A stretch of 55,518 nt of DNA from Hyphomonadaceae bacterium (GTDB lineage: Bacteria; Pseudomonadota; Alphaproteobacteria; Caulobacterales; Hyphomonadaceae). Location of the stretch: contig JAUYPV010000087.1 in assembly GCA_030697555.1 (NCBI GenBank), forward strand, positions 1 to 55,518. The letters run 5' to 3'. Positions 27,889-35,859 of this stretch are shown in pieces. The notes under the pieces are model-generated. The model had not been told where the DNA came from. It saw only the letters and a list, made by a program, of their open reading frames with translations, and did no database searches. Position 1 is the first letter of the stretch, and each line of letters starts with the position of its first letter. The translations under genes and the position numbers were made by a program.

Positions 27889-28362
27889 ATGGAAGCCGTC
27901 ATCGGTCTCCTGGAAGGCCTGACCGTCTGGCACTGGCTGGGCATCGGCATCGTCCTGCTGACGCTCGAAGTTGCGGTCGGCACGTTCGACCTGCTGTGGA
28001 TCGCGATGGGCGCGTTCGCTACGGCGCTGTTCGCATTGATCGTGCCCGACCCGGTGGGCGGTTGGCAGGGCCAGCTGACTTTCTTCGGGCTGATGGCGTT
28101 GGTGTTCGTCATCTCTGGCCGCACGCTGTTCAAAGGCTTGAGGCGAAGGGCGACCACGCACCCCAATCTCAACGATCGTCTCGCCAACATGGTCGGTCAA
28201 CGCGGCAAGGCGGCGACCAACTTCGACGGCGGGCGCGGCAAGGTGAAGATCGGTGACTCTGTCTGGCTGGCCCAGCAGGCCGACGATGCTGTGATCGTCG
28301 AGGGTGACCAGATTGTTATCGCCGGCGCGGAAGGCACGACGCTGAAGGTGAAGCTAGCCTAG
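27889..28362 (+). CDS. NfeD-family membrane protein
   Basis: 157 residues with two to three N-terminal membrane helices (VWHWLGIGIVLLTLEV, then GQLTFFGLMALVF) and a C-terminal OB-like domain (MVGQRGKAATNF, GDSVWLAQ, VEGDQIVIAG) characteristic of short NfeD. It starts two bases after the SPFH gene, the classic SPFH/NfeD operon, and probably stabilises that scaffold. Its stop lies 4 bp from the convergent 28367 gene. Confidence 0.92.
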   Translation: MEAVIGLLEGLTVWHWLGIGIVLLTLEVAVGTFDLLWIAMGAFATALFALIVPDPVGGWQGQLTFFGLMALVFVISGRTLFKGLRRRATTHPNLNDRLANMVGQRGKAATNFDGGRGKVKIGDSVWLAQQADDAVIVEGDQIVIAGAEGTTLKVKLA

Positions 28363-28366
28363 GCAG

Positions 28367-29224
28367 TCAGGTCTTCGCGCCGAGCTTGAGGCCCTTCACG
28401 ATCACGATCTTGGCGAGGTTGGCGCCCGGGATGAACATGTTCGCCGCTTCGGCGCCCGCATCGAGCAGGAAAGCTGGGTCGATGAATTTGCCGACATAGT
28501 TCTCGAACGTTGCCCCGCCGACTTTTGCGTCGCCTGTGACGGCGTCGAACTCCACGACAGCTTCCTTGCCCTGCCAGCGATACCGGAACGCGTAGACGGG
28601 ACGGTAGTAGAGATCGATCGCGTCGATCTGCACTTTCTCTTCGATGATCCGGTCGGCTTCGATCTTGGGCATCACCTGCGCCAGCACTTCGCGGGTGAGC
28701 GAGGATGCCTTGGCGACCGGCGGGACGATGACGGTGGGGCATTTGGCATCGACCGCTTTGGCCTGCGCGTTCAGCGCCTCGGCGTCGATCGGCTTGGCGT
28801 CGTAGGACAGATAGCTCTTGAGGCTGGCCTGCTGGGTCTTGGTGATGCCGTCATAGAGCCATTCCTTGCGCGCTTCCTCGCGGCAGGATTCCACGACGCT
28901 GAGCGCTACTTCGCGAGCTGTCACCGGAAAGGTCTGGCCCTCGATCTGCACCGACTGCACCTCGGCGCCGAGCTTCAGCCGGTGTTCCTTGCGGCGTTCG
29001 TAGACGTGGTTGGTGAAGGCCGAGAGGCGCCAGAAGGGCTGCAGCCGGCGCTCGCGATAGACGACCTCGTAGTCCTCGTCCTTCGGCTTGGAGAGCAGGC
29101 CGCCGATCTTGGCGAAGGCGCCGAACGCATCGGTGCGTTTGGCCCAGGCGCGGCCTTCCGCGTTGTCGAGCGTGAAGCGGTCGGCGATCAGGAGGATTCG
29201 CTCTTCGGCGAGTTCGACGTTCAT
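28367..29224 (-). CDS. Unknown protein, 285 residues
   Basis: I do not recognise a family. There is no signal peptide. The protein starts MNVELAEERILLIADRFTLD, has a basic middle (VYERRKEHRLKLGAEV) and a C-terminal part with EFDAVTGDAKVGG. A single GCREE-type segment (SVVESCREEARKEWLYDG) includes one of only two Cys. It ends with a hydrophobic segment (NMFIPGANLAKIVIVKG). It is convergent to the NfeD gene. The codon pattern looks native. Confidence 0.7.
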   Translation of the reverse strand: MNVELAEERILLIADRFTLDNAEGRAWAKRTDAFGAFAKIGGLLSKPKDEDYEVVYRERRLQPFWRLSAFTNHVYERRKEHRLKLGAEVQSVQIEGQTFPVTAREVALSVVESCREEARKEWLYDGITKTQQASLKSYLSYDAKPIDAEALNAQAKAVDAKCPTVIVPPVAKASSLTREVLAQVMPKIEADRIIEEKVQIDAIDLYYRPVYAFRYRWQGKEAVVEFDAVTGDAKVGGATFENYVGKFIDPAFLLDAGAEAANMFIPGANLAKIVIVKGLKLGAKT

Positions 29225-29386
29225 GGCGGGCCCCGAATTCCGTAATCGGCGTTCTACACCACCACGCCGGCGCCCGCAAAAGCTCGCATTGTCGCTGCGG
29301 CGCCTGAAGCCGCCCCTTCACCTGCGACAGGCGATATGTCAGTTTCCGGCCACTAAACCGGGGTGCGTTTAGGACGGACCAAGCAA

Positions 29387-30199
29387 ATGACAGATGCTGT
29401 TGCCGGAAGTACGGCGAAAGTCTCGACTCGCTGGTTTTATGCCTGGATGGCGATGACATGTTTCGCCATCGCGTTGCTCGGCTTCATGCCGACGTATTTC
29501 ATGCCTCTGGTGCAAGGCAAGCTCGCCTCTCCGCCGCTCGTGCACGCTCACGGCATCATCCTGTTTTCGTGGATGACGCTGTTCGTTACGCAGACTTGGC
29601 TGATCGCCAAGGGCGGAACGCTGGCGCATCGCACCTGGGGAATGCTGGGCATCGCGATCGTGACCGGAATAACCTTTGTGGTTACGGCAATCGTTTCGTG
29701 GCGGATCGGTCAGACCTACGCCCCCACCATTCCGCCGGAGTTGGCCCTGGCAGTGAAAAAGTTCACGTGGGTGCCGTTCTCGGGCCTGCTGCTGATCGTG
29801 CCGATGTTCGTGCTGGCGATCCTCAACATCAAGAAGCCTGAAGTGCACAAGCGGCTGATGCTGCTTCTCACCATCTCGATGCTGGGCGCGCCGATCGCAC
29901 GCTGGTTCCTGGTGTTCCTGGCGCCGCCGCCGGATCCGAATGCGGTCGTCATCCTGCTGCCGAATGGAATGCCGGCGACGCTTGTTCCTCCGGTGGAGAT
30001 CGCCGTGCCGCCGGCGCTGATCGGCGACGTGCTCTGGATCATCGCGATGATCTATGACTGGCGTACTCGCGGGAAGGTGCATCCGGTCTATCTGATCGGC
30101 GGCGGGATCATGCTGCTCAATCACCTGACCTATGTGCCGATCGCGGATTCCGCAATCTGGCTCGGGTTTGCGGACTGGCTGGGGCATCTCGCCGGCTAG
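29387..30199 (+). CDS. Unknown multi-pass membrane protein
   Basis: 270 residues with about seven predicted membrane helices. A conserved-looking [17 protein letters not shown] lies near helix 2, and HKRLMLLL near helix 5. The His residues might bind haem, but no family is recognised. The ATG at 29387 is preceded by AGGACGGA at long spacing, so the start is tentative. Its TAG interlocks with the rnhA stop (CTAG at 30196-30199). Confidence 0.75.
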   Translation: MTDAVAGSTAKVSTRWFYAWMAMTCFAIALLGFMPTYFMPLVQGKLASPPLVHAHGIILFSWMTLFVTQTWLIAKGGTLAHRTWGMLGIAIVTGITFVVTAIVSWRIGQTYAPTIPPELALAVKKFTWVPFSGLLLIVPMFVLAILNIKKPEVHKRLMLLLTISMLGAPIARWFLVFLAPPPDPNAVVILLPNGMPATLVPPVEIAVPPALIGDVLWIIAMIYDWRTRGKVHPVYLIGGGIMLLNHLTYVPIADSAIWLGFADWLGHLAG

Positions 30200-30642
30200 C
30201 GTTTCGGACGCGCTTCCTCGCAGCCTTTGCGGGCGAGCGCGTCCGCGCGTTCATTGCCCTCATCGCCGGTGTGGCCGCGCACCCAGCGCCAGTCGACCCT
30301 GTGTGCGGCGGCCGCAGCGTCGAGGCGCATCCAGAGGTCCTGGTTCTTCACGGGCTTCTTGTCGGCGGTTTTCCACCCGTTCCGCTTCCAGCCGATGATC
30401 CACTTGGTGAGGCCGTCCTTAACGTACTGCGAGTCCGTGTGGAGGGTGACCTTGCCGCCGGCCTTCTGGCTTTCGAGCGCGACAATGGCGGCCATCAGCT
30501 CCATGCGGTTGTTGGTGGTGGCGGGCTCGCCGCCATACTTCTCGGTCTCCTGGCCATCGGCGCGGATGAGGACGCCCCAGCCACCGGGGCCCGGGTTTCC
30601 CGAGCACGCGCCATCGGTCCATACTTCGATCGTATCAGCCAT
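30196..30642 (-). CDS. rnhA: Ribonuclease HI
   Basis: 148-residue RNase HI that removes RNA from RNA:DNA hybrids. The catalytic acidic residues are all visible: D10 in [15 protein letters not shown], the Glu in NNRMELMA, the Asp in LHTDSQYV, and the Asp in [15 protein letters not shown]. It is the downstream end of an ispH-thrB-rnhA cluster that carries three extra membrane genes here. Confidence 0.97.
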   Translation of the reverse strand: MADTIEVWTDGACSGNPGPGGWGVLIRADGQETEKYGGEPATTNNRMELMAAIVALESQKAGGKVTLHTDSQYVKDGLTKWIIGWKRNGWKTADKKPVKNQDLWMRLDAAAAAHRVDWRWVRGHTGDEGNERADALARKGCEEARPKR

Positions 30643-30683
30643 GGCGTGACCTCGTCATGTTCGGCGTGTGCGTCAAGGCTTGA

Positions 30684-31193
30684 TCATTCGAATGCAGCCG
30701 CGACGCTAGCGGGGCGGAGGACGTCCTTGTCGGGGCGGCGGATGAGCCAGAAAATCCAGGACGCAAGAACGGATCCGAAGAGGCAGAGAAGGCTGATCAC
30801 GCCGGCGGCGCCGGCATAGGCGCCGGAGGTCTGCCAGAGGCCGAGGGGAAGGAAAGCTAGCGACATCAGGATTGCGATGATGAAGCCCGCGATGACGCCT
30901 GCGAGCAGATAGCCGCCGGCCCTTCGCGATCCGCGCTTGTAGAGCAGCCGGTGCGCCGGCAGTCCGAAGACCAGCATGAAGGGCCAGCCGATGACGGCGC
31001 CGAGGACTGCACCACTCAGCAGCGCCTGTAGGGGGATGTTGGTGTAGTCGCCCTGCGCGGCCGAGAGGGCGGCGCCCATCAGAGCGATGACGAGCACCAG
31101 GACCAGTCCGGCGACCGGGCCGCAGGCGATGGCGGCGAGCGCGAGCTTTGTGCGCGTGGATCCTTCGAACTGCTCGCGGGCCACTGTCGACAT
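30684..31193 (-). CDS. Small four-helix membrane protein, tandem copy 1
   Basis: 169 residues with four predicted helices. It shares AVLGAVIGWPFMLVFGLPAH and the C-terminal FWLIRRPDKD with the two genes upstream (31198-31689 and 31686-32186), so the three form a tandem family. Function unknown. It is separated from rnhA by 41 bp and starts 4 bp after the second copy stops. Confidence 0.75.
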   Translation of the reverse strand: MSTVAREQFEGSTRTKLALAAIACGPVAGLVLVLVIALMGAALSAAQGDYTNIPLQALLSGAVLGAVIGWPFMLVFGLPAHRLLYKRGSRRAGGYLLAGVIAGFIIAILMSLAFLPLGLWQTSGAYAGAAGVISLLCLFGSVLASWIFWLIRRPDKDVLRPASVAAAFE

Positions 31194-31197
31194 GCGT

Positions 31198-31689
31198 TCA
31201 TGCCTTGAAACTGGCGGCGTCCTTGTCGGGGCGGCGGACCAGCCAGAAGATGATCGCACTGAGGACGCCGGTGGTGGAGCCGATCGCCAGGAACAATGTC
31301 AGGTCGTTGATGGTAGCGGCGCCACCGGATGATACGAAGCGGAGGGCGCCAGCGGCGGCGCCAGCGACGGCTCCGGCGATGGCGTAGATCCAAGCCTTGC
31401 CCGATGTCTTCCGCAGAAGGAAGGCGTGCAGCGGGACGAAGAAAACCAGCATGACGGGCCAGCCGATGATTGCGCCCAGCATCAGCCCGCCAAAAGCGGC
31501 ATTGACTATGTTTACGAGAGTTTCCGCTAAGCCGCCGTTGAAGATGGTTGCGCCCAACACGGTGACGCCAAGGATGAGGGCAACCAGCGCACCAGCAACA
31601 GGCGCGGACAGCGCGATGGCGAAGGCGAGCTTCGGGAGATTGGTCGACTTGAACCAGGTCTCGTCGGGCTTGGTGGCAGGCGTGTTCAT
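31198..31689 (-). CDS. Small four-helix membrane protein, tandem copy 2
   Basis: 163 residues. The closest relation is to copy 1: LGAIIGWPVMLVFFVPLHAF and IIFWLVRRPDKD align with its matching blocks. The N-terminal MNTPATKPDETWFK segment is polar. The ATG at 31689 overlaps the stop of copy 3 (ATGA). Function unknown. Confidence 0.75.
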   Translation of the reverse strand: MNTPATKPDETWFKSTNLPKLAFAIALSAPVAGALVALILGVTVLGATIFNGGLAETLVNIVNAAFGGLMLGAIIGWPVMLVFFVPLHAFLLRKTSGKAWIYAIAGAVAGAAAGALRFVSSGGAATINDLTLFLAIGSTTGVLSAIIFWLVRRPDKDAASFKA

Positions 31690-32186
31690 GCGGCGGGCTC
31701 TCGGATGTCTTGTGTGATCGTATCCGGCTTCCGGTGGGGCCGGCGGATGAGCCAAAACACGATGCCTCCGAACGCGCCGCAAAGGAGCACGACGGGAAGG
31801 TAGTCGCGCGCCGGGCTGCTCCAGGCTCCGCCGAAGCCGTAAACCGGGCTTACGATCGCGAAGGAGACAAAGGCGATGACAGGGCCGAGCCCGACATAGA
31901 AAGGCAGGTGCGTCCTGCCGGTGTTCATGAGGACAGTGTGCACGGGGATGCCGAAGAGGAAGGCCGGGATGACGCCCATGTACCCGCCAAAGTATGCACC
32001 GACCTGGATCGCCCCGAGAAGGTCGTTCAGGTTCCCAGATGACCCCAGCCTTCCATTCATCAGGTCCATGGCGAGCAGGTAGATCGGCATCGCGACCGCG
32101 CCGCCCACGATCGGCGCGAGCAGAAGGCCAAGAGCCGTCGCGGCGGGGGCCGGCATGATGCGAATGCGTGGCTTTGCGGCGCTCAC
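31686..32186 (-). CDS. Small four-helix membrane protein, tandem copy 3
   Basis: 166 residues, the most divergent copy. The end VFWLIRRPHRKPD and the middle PAFLFGIPVHTVLM keep the family pattern. It starts with GTG at 32186 overlapping the thrB stop, so it is translationally coupled to thrB. Function unknown. Confidence 0.72.
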   Translation of the reverse strand: MSAAKPRIRIMPAPAATALGLLLAPIVGGAVAMPIYLLAMDLMNGRLGSSGNLNDLLGAIQVGAYFGGYMGVIPAFLFGIPVHTVLMNTGRTHLPFYVGLGPVIAFVSFAIVSPVYGFGGAWSSPARDYLPVVLLCGAFGGIVFWLIRRPHRKPDTITQDIREPAA

Positions 32187-33142
32187 GCCCCGTAGTCCTC
32201 GGGGCTCTTGGCTTGCCGGTGAAAGCCGAGGCGTTCGGCGTAGTCGAGAGGGTTGTGCGGTTTCACCAGCGCATCTTTCGGTGTGGACGCTAGATCGACA
32301 AGACGCGTGAGGAAGAAGCGCATCGCGGCGCCGCGACTCAGCACCGGGAGTGCGGAGCGCTCCCTCGGCTCAAGGCGACGGACACTTTCATAGCCGGCGA
32401 TCAGCGCGCGGCCCTTGGTGAGATTGTACTCGCCGCGCCGTTCGAACGCCCAGGCGTTGAGGCAGACGGCGATGTCGTAGGCGAGGAAATCGGTGCAGGC
32501 GAAATAGAAATCGATGACGCCGGAGAGCTTGCCATCGAGGAAGAAAGTGTTGTCGGGGAACATATCGGCGTGGATGGCGCCGCCGGGAAGTGTTTTCGGC
32601 CAGTTGGCTTTCAGAAATTCCAGATCGCCCGAGACCTGCGAGGCGAGGCCATGGGAGAGGGCGTCGGCTTCTGCCGCGCGGCCTTCCCAAAGTTTCGGCC
32701 ACGACGCGATCGAGAGGTCGTTGGGGCGCCGCATTCGGAAATCGTCGAGCGCTCGGTGGAAGCGGGCGAGGCCTGCACCGAGATGGCGGCACTGATCGAT
32801 GTCGGGGCGCCGCGGGCTCATACCCTGCAGGAAGGTGATGATGACGGCGGGCTTGCCCTGGAGGGTGCGTAGCGGCTGCCCATCCTTCGCCGGCACCGGG
32901 AGCGGCGCGGGAAAACCCTTCTCGGCGAGGTGCGCCATCATGCCCATGAAGAAGGGAAGGTCGGCAGGCTTCGCCCGCTTCTCGAAGACGGTAAGGATGT
33001 AGCGGCCCTTCGGCGTCTCGAGCAGGAAGTTCGAATTCTCGACGCCTTCGGCGATGCCCTTGAACACCAGGGGCGGGCCGAGATCGTACTCGGCAAGAAG
33101 CCCGTCGAGGGCTGCATCGTCTATGTCGGTGTAGACGGCCAT
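32183..33142 (-). CDS. thrB: Homoserine kinase, ThrB2 type (phosphotransferase fold)
   Basis: 319 residues. It phosphorylates homoserine on the way to threonine. The kinase fold is of the aminoglycoside-phosphotransferase type: FKGIAEGVENSNFLLET near the N-terminus, the catalytic-loop Asp in AIHADMFPDNTFF, and the metal Asp in GVIDFYFACTDFLAYD. This type is the usual alphaproteobacterial enzyme and normally follows ispH. Here an unrelated repeated gene intervenes at 33250-33855. Confidence 0.95.
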   Translation of the reverse strand: MAVYTDIDDAALDGLLAEYDLGPPLVFKGIAEGVENSNFLLETPKGRYILTVFEKRAKPADLPFFMGMMAHLAEKGFPAPLPVPAKDGQPLRTLQGKPAVIITFLQGMSPRRPDIDQCRHLGAGLARFHRALDDFRMRRPNDLSIASWPKLWEGRAAEADALSHGLASQVSGDLEFLKANWPKTLPGGAIHADMFPDNTFFLDGKLSGVIDFYFACTDFLAYDIAVCLNAWAFERRGEYNLTKGRALIAGYESVRRLEPRERSALPVLSRGAAMRFFLTRLVDLASTPKDALVKPHNPLDYAERLGFHRQAKSPEDYGA

Positions 33143-33249
33143 GATGGGTGGTTAGGGGTTGAGTGGGTCACAGGCAAGGCGGCAGGTAGGCGGAATATCG
33201 GGCGGGCAGGCGTTTACCTTCGCGTTCGGGCACGAGGTCGCAATCTCGC

Positions 33250-33855
33250 TCACAAGGTGAGCGGGTTGGGGTGGGCTTGAGTTTCGGGATTTGACGCGAG
33301 CAAGGGCGGCGCGCGGATGCGCGGGGCCGCGGTTGGAGCGACGATACGCCTGAGCGTGTGGAAAATCAGGGCGGCAGCAGCAGCAGCAGCGGCAGCAGAG
33401 GCAGCAGAGGCAGCGTGGGCCGGCCGGTGATCGGCGGCAAGCAGGACCGGCGCGGCAGCCCGCTCGCGGCGGAGACGCGCGGCGCGGCGCTTAGCGAGGC
33501 GGTCGGCCTCCTGCGCGCGGGCGATGAGGCGCGCGGTGCGCAGGACGAGCCGGTCGAGGCTGGGGGCTGTATGGATGCGGGCGCGGCGGCGAAGGCCCAG
33601 CCGGCCGATGGGCATCGCCAGGCCCAGAAGCTCGCGCGTCTTGAGGCCGATGATGATGTCGAGGACATGCTCGGCGTCGGCGAGCATGGCTTCCGTTTTG
33701 GCGCGGGCGTCTGGGCAGTCCGCCAGCCAGTGCAGACAGGGCTCATCCTCGATCACGCGCACGGCCACCCGGAGGAAGTAGCCGAGGCGATGGGCGTACC
33801 ACAGCATCGGCGCAAGCCGGCTGAGGAGCCAGAAGATGATTTCGGTCAGCGTCAC
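33250..33855 (-). CDS. Unknown repeated protein, copy 2
   Basis: 201 residues with a hydrophobic N-terminal helix (EIIFWLLSRLAPMLWYAH). The rest aligns with copy 1 at the left edge, in opposite orientation. By eye the DNA similarity extends from about 33271 to 33801 against 1-548. The C-terminus differs because of a 2-bp CA difference and a different Ala/Ser microsatellite. The GTG at 33855 lacks a clear ribosome-binding site; an ATG at 33807 is an alternative. It lies within the ispH-thrB interval, which suggests insertion. Confidence 0.6.
   Translation of the reverse strand: MTLTEIIFWLLSRLAPMLWYAHRLGYFLRVAVRVIEDEPCLHWLADCPDARAKTEAMLADAEHVLDIIIGLKTRELLGLAMPIGRLGLRRRARIHTAPSLDRLVLRTARLIARAQEADRLAKRRAARLRRERAAAPVLLAADHRPAHAASAASAAAAAAAAALIFHTLRRIVAPTAAPRIRAPPLLASNPETQAHPNPLTL
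33370..33413. repeat. Coding microsatellite in copy 2
   Basis: GCAGCAG-type triplets with two GCAGAG-containing units. On the coding strand they give poly-Ala interrupted by Ser. It is the counterpart of 392-448, with other units and length. Confidence 0.75.
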
Positions 33856-33954
33856 GGGGCGATTATCCGCCGGGTTCGGACCCAGCAGGATAAGTTGTAC
33901 GATTTTTTCGGGCGGGTTTTCGTGGAAAGCGGCGCAAGCCTCTGAGCTGCTTGC

Positions 33955-33977
33955 GAATCTTTTTCTGAAAAAGATTC
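33955..33977. repeat. AT-rich perfect hairpin
   Basis: GAATCTTTTT and AAAAAGATTC pair over 10 bp around CTG. It is AT-rich inside GC-rich DNA, in the gap between ispH and the repeated gene. A terminator for ispH is possible, but 34150 to this hairpin is a long distance, so the role is unclear. Confidence 0.6.
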
Positions 33978-34040
33978 AGACGCAGGCCCTTAACCTGCGG
34001 ATTTGAGCGATCTTGTCCCCCTATTTTGGGCAGTCACCGT

Positions 34041-34127
34041 GTAGGGTGCATGGAGCGGAGCGGGAATGCACCATCGCGCCACATCCGCGAAAGAGGTGCA
34101 TTGCGGCTTTGCCTTCATGCACCCTAC
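34041..34127. repeat. Nested GTGCAT inverted repeat, 87 bp
   Basis: The outer arms GTAGGGTGCATG (34041-34052) and CATGCACCCTAC (34116-34127) are perfect complements. Inside them ATGCACC (34066-34072) and GGTGCAT (34095-34101) also pair. The layout resembles dispersed palindromic repeats of the GTAGGGTGCAT kind. It is 22 bp beyond the 3' end of ispH. Confidence 0.8.
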
Positions 34128-34149
34128 GGGCCGGCGGGCTTGCTGGCGG

Positions 34150-35124
34150 TCAGGCGCCTTCGAGAATCCTCGGCACCCTGAACACCACATCCTCCTGCGC
34201 GGTCACCACTTCCCTCACGGAGACGTCGAACCTGGCGCGGCAGGCGGCGATGACGCCTTGCACGAGAGTCTCGGGGGTGGAGGCGCCGGCGGTGAGGCCC
34301 AGGGTGGCGACGTTGTCGAACCAGCGCCAGTCGATGTCGTCGGCGGAGGCGATGAGATAGGCCTCGCGCGCGCCGGAGCGCTCGGCGACTTCCTTCAGGC
34401 GCACGGAGTTGGATGAGTTGGCCGCGCCGATGACGAGGACGAGCTGCGCCTCGTGCGCGATCGCCTTTACGGCCTCCTGGCGGTTGGTTGTGGCGTAGCA
34501 GATGTCGTCCTTGCGTGGCTCGGGCATGGACGGGAAGCGGCGGCGCAGGGTGGCGACGATGTCGCGCGTGTCGTCGACGGAGAGCGTGGTCTGCGTGACG
34601 TAGGCGAGACGAGACGCGTCCGCGGGCTGGAAGCTTTCGGCGTCTTCGACCGTTTCGATCAGCGTCATCGTGCCGGGGTCTAGCTGGCCCATCGTGCCGA
34701 CGACTTCGGGATGGCCCTCATGGCCGATCAGCAGGATGTGGAGGCCGTTGCGGGCGTGGCGCTGGGCCTCGGCGTGGACCTTCGAGACCAGTGGGCAGGT
34801 GGCGTCGACATAGACCATCTCGCGGCGCTGGGCTTCGGCGGGCACGATCTTGGGGACGCCATGGGCGGAGAAGACGACAGGACGGTCATCCGGACAGTCG
34901 GCGAGCTCCTCGACAAAGATCGCGCCCATCTGTTCGAGTCGCTTCACGACGTGGGCGTTGTGGACAATCTCGTGCCGCACGAAGACGGGAGCGCCCCACT
35001 TGGACAGCGCCTGCTCGACGATCTGGATCGCCCGGTCGACCCCGGCGCAGAAGCCCCGCGGGGCCGCCAGGAGCACCGTTAGCGGGCGTTTCGACGATTC
35101 GGAGGGGGCCGGAAAACCGGTCAA
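34150..35124 (-). CDS. ispH: 4-hydroxy-3-methylbut-2-enyl diphosphate reductase
   Basis: Last enzyme of the MEP isoprenoid pathway, making IPP and DMAPP with a 4Fe-4S cluster. The three cluster cysteines are in [23 protein letters not shown] and [10 protein letters not shown]. Active-site His are in [17 protein letters not shown] and [11 protein letters not shown] prefer TTG 35124 (AAGGCGGA upstream, 324 aa) over a GTG at 35187, because the extra 21 residues are unlike the family. Confidence 0.94.
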   Translation of the reverse strand: MTGFPAPSESSKRPLTVLLAAPRGFCAGVDRAIQIVEQALSKWGAPVFVRHEIVHNAHVVKRLEQMGAIFVEELADCPDDRPVVFSAHGVPKIVPAEAQRREMVYVDATCPLVSKVHAEAQRHARNGLHILLIGHEGHPEVVGTMGQLDPGTMTLIETVEDAESFQPADASRLAYVTQTTLSVDDTRDIVATLRRRFPSMPEPRKDDICYATTNRQEAVKAIAHEAQLVLVIGAANSSNSVRLKEVAERSGAREAYLIASADDIDWRWFDNVATLGLTAGASTPETLVQGVIAACRARFDVSVREVVTAQEDVVFRVPRILEGA

Positions 35125-35262
35125 AATTCCGCCTTCTGGACAGTGTGGCCTGCGACATTGCGTGCGCCGGTCTTTAGAGGCTATCACGCGTCAACAACAG
35201 ATGTCGCCGCCCCGGTCTCGTTTGGAAACTGGGCGAAAACGTCGCTCTTTCGGGATGTTCCA

Positions 35263-35841
35263 GTGAAGCGTTTCATGCCTGCCCGGGTCGGCGTTGTGGC
35301 CCTTCTGCTTGCCGGCCCTGTGGCGCTTCTTGGGGGGTGCTTCAACCTGGACGCGTTGAACGACGACCCGAACGTGGGCCCATGCCCGGTGGCGGGAGTG
35401 TTGTACGACGCCAATCGCGTCGCCCAGATAGAGGGCGTGGAGCGGCACGAGAATGTCGGCTTCACCGGCCAGGTGGAGGCCGTGCGCGGCTATTGCCGCT
35501 ATACCGGCACCAACCCGATCACCATGGAAATCGAACTCGACTTCGCCTTCGGCAAGGGCCCCAAGGCGACGGACGATTCCCACGTCTATCCGTATTTCGT
35601 CACCATCACCCGGCGCGACCGAAGCGTGCTGGCCAAGCAGATCTATGCCGTCGAGGCGAAATTCCCGAAGGGCAAGGACATCGTGCGGCAGACCGAGAAG
35701 ATCGACGGCATCGTGATTCCGCGCGCGACTGAAACCGTGTCGGGCACGAACTTCGAGATCATCGTGGGCTTCGACCTGACGCCGGACGAGCTGGCCTATA
35801 ACCGCTCGGGCAAACGGTTCACGATCAACACCGGGCAATAG
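35263..35841 (+). CDS. Predicted lipoprotein, unknown function
   Basis: 192 residues. From GTG 35263 a signal peptide ends in the lipobox LGGC. The mature protein has three further Cys and a beta-rich region (GFTGQVEAVRGYCRYTG, SHVYPYFVTITRRDRSVLA) with a conserved-looking FDLTPDELAYNR end. Possibly an outer-membrane lipoprotein; no family named. An ATG four codons in is the alternative start. argS follows after 18 bp. Confidence 0.7.
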   Translation: MKRFMPARVGVVALLLAGPVALLGGCFNLDALNDDPNVGPCPVAGVLYDANRVAQIEGVERHENVGFTGQVEAVRGYCRYTGTNPITMEIELDFAFGKGPKATDDSHVYPYFVTITRRDRSVLAKQIYAVEAKFPKGKDIVRQTEKIDGIVIPRATETVSGTNFEIIVGFDLTPDELAYNRSGKRFTINTGQ

Positions 35842-35859
35842 CCCCGATATATTCTCCGG

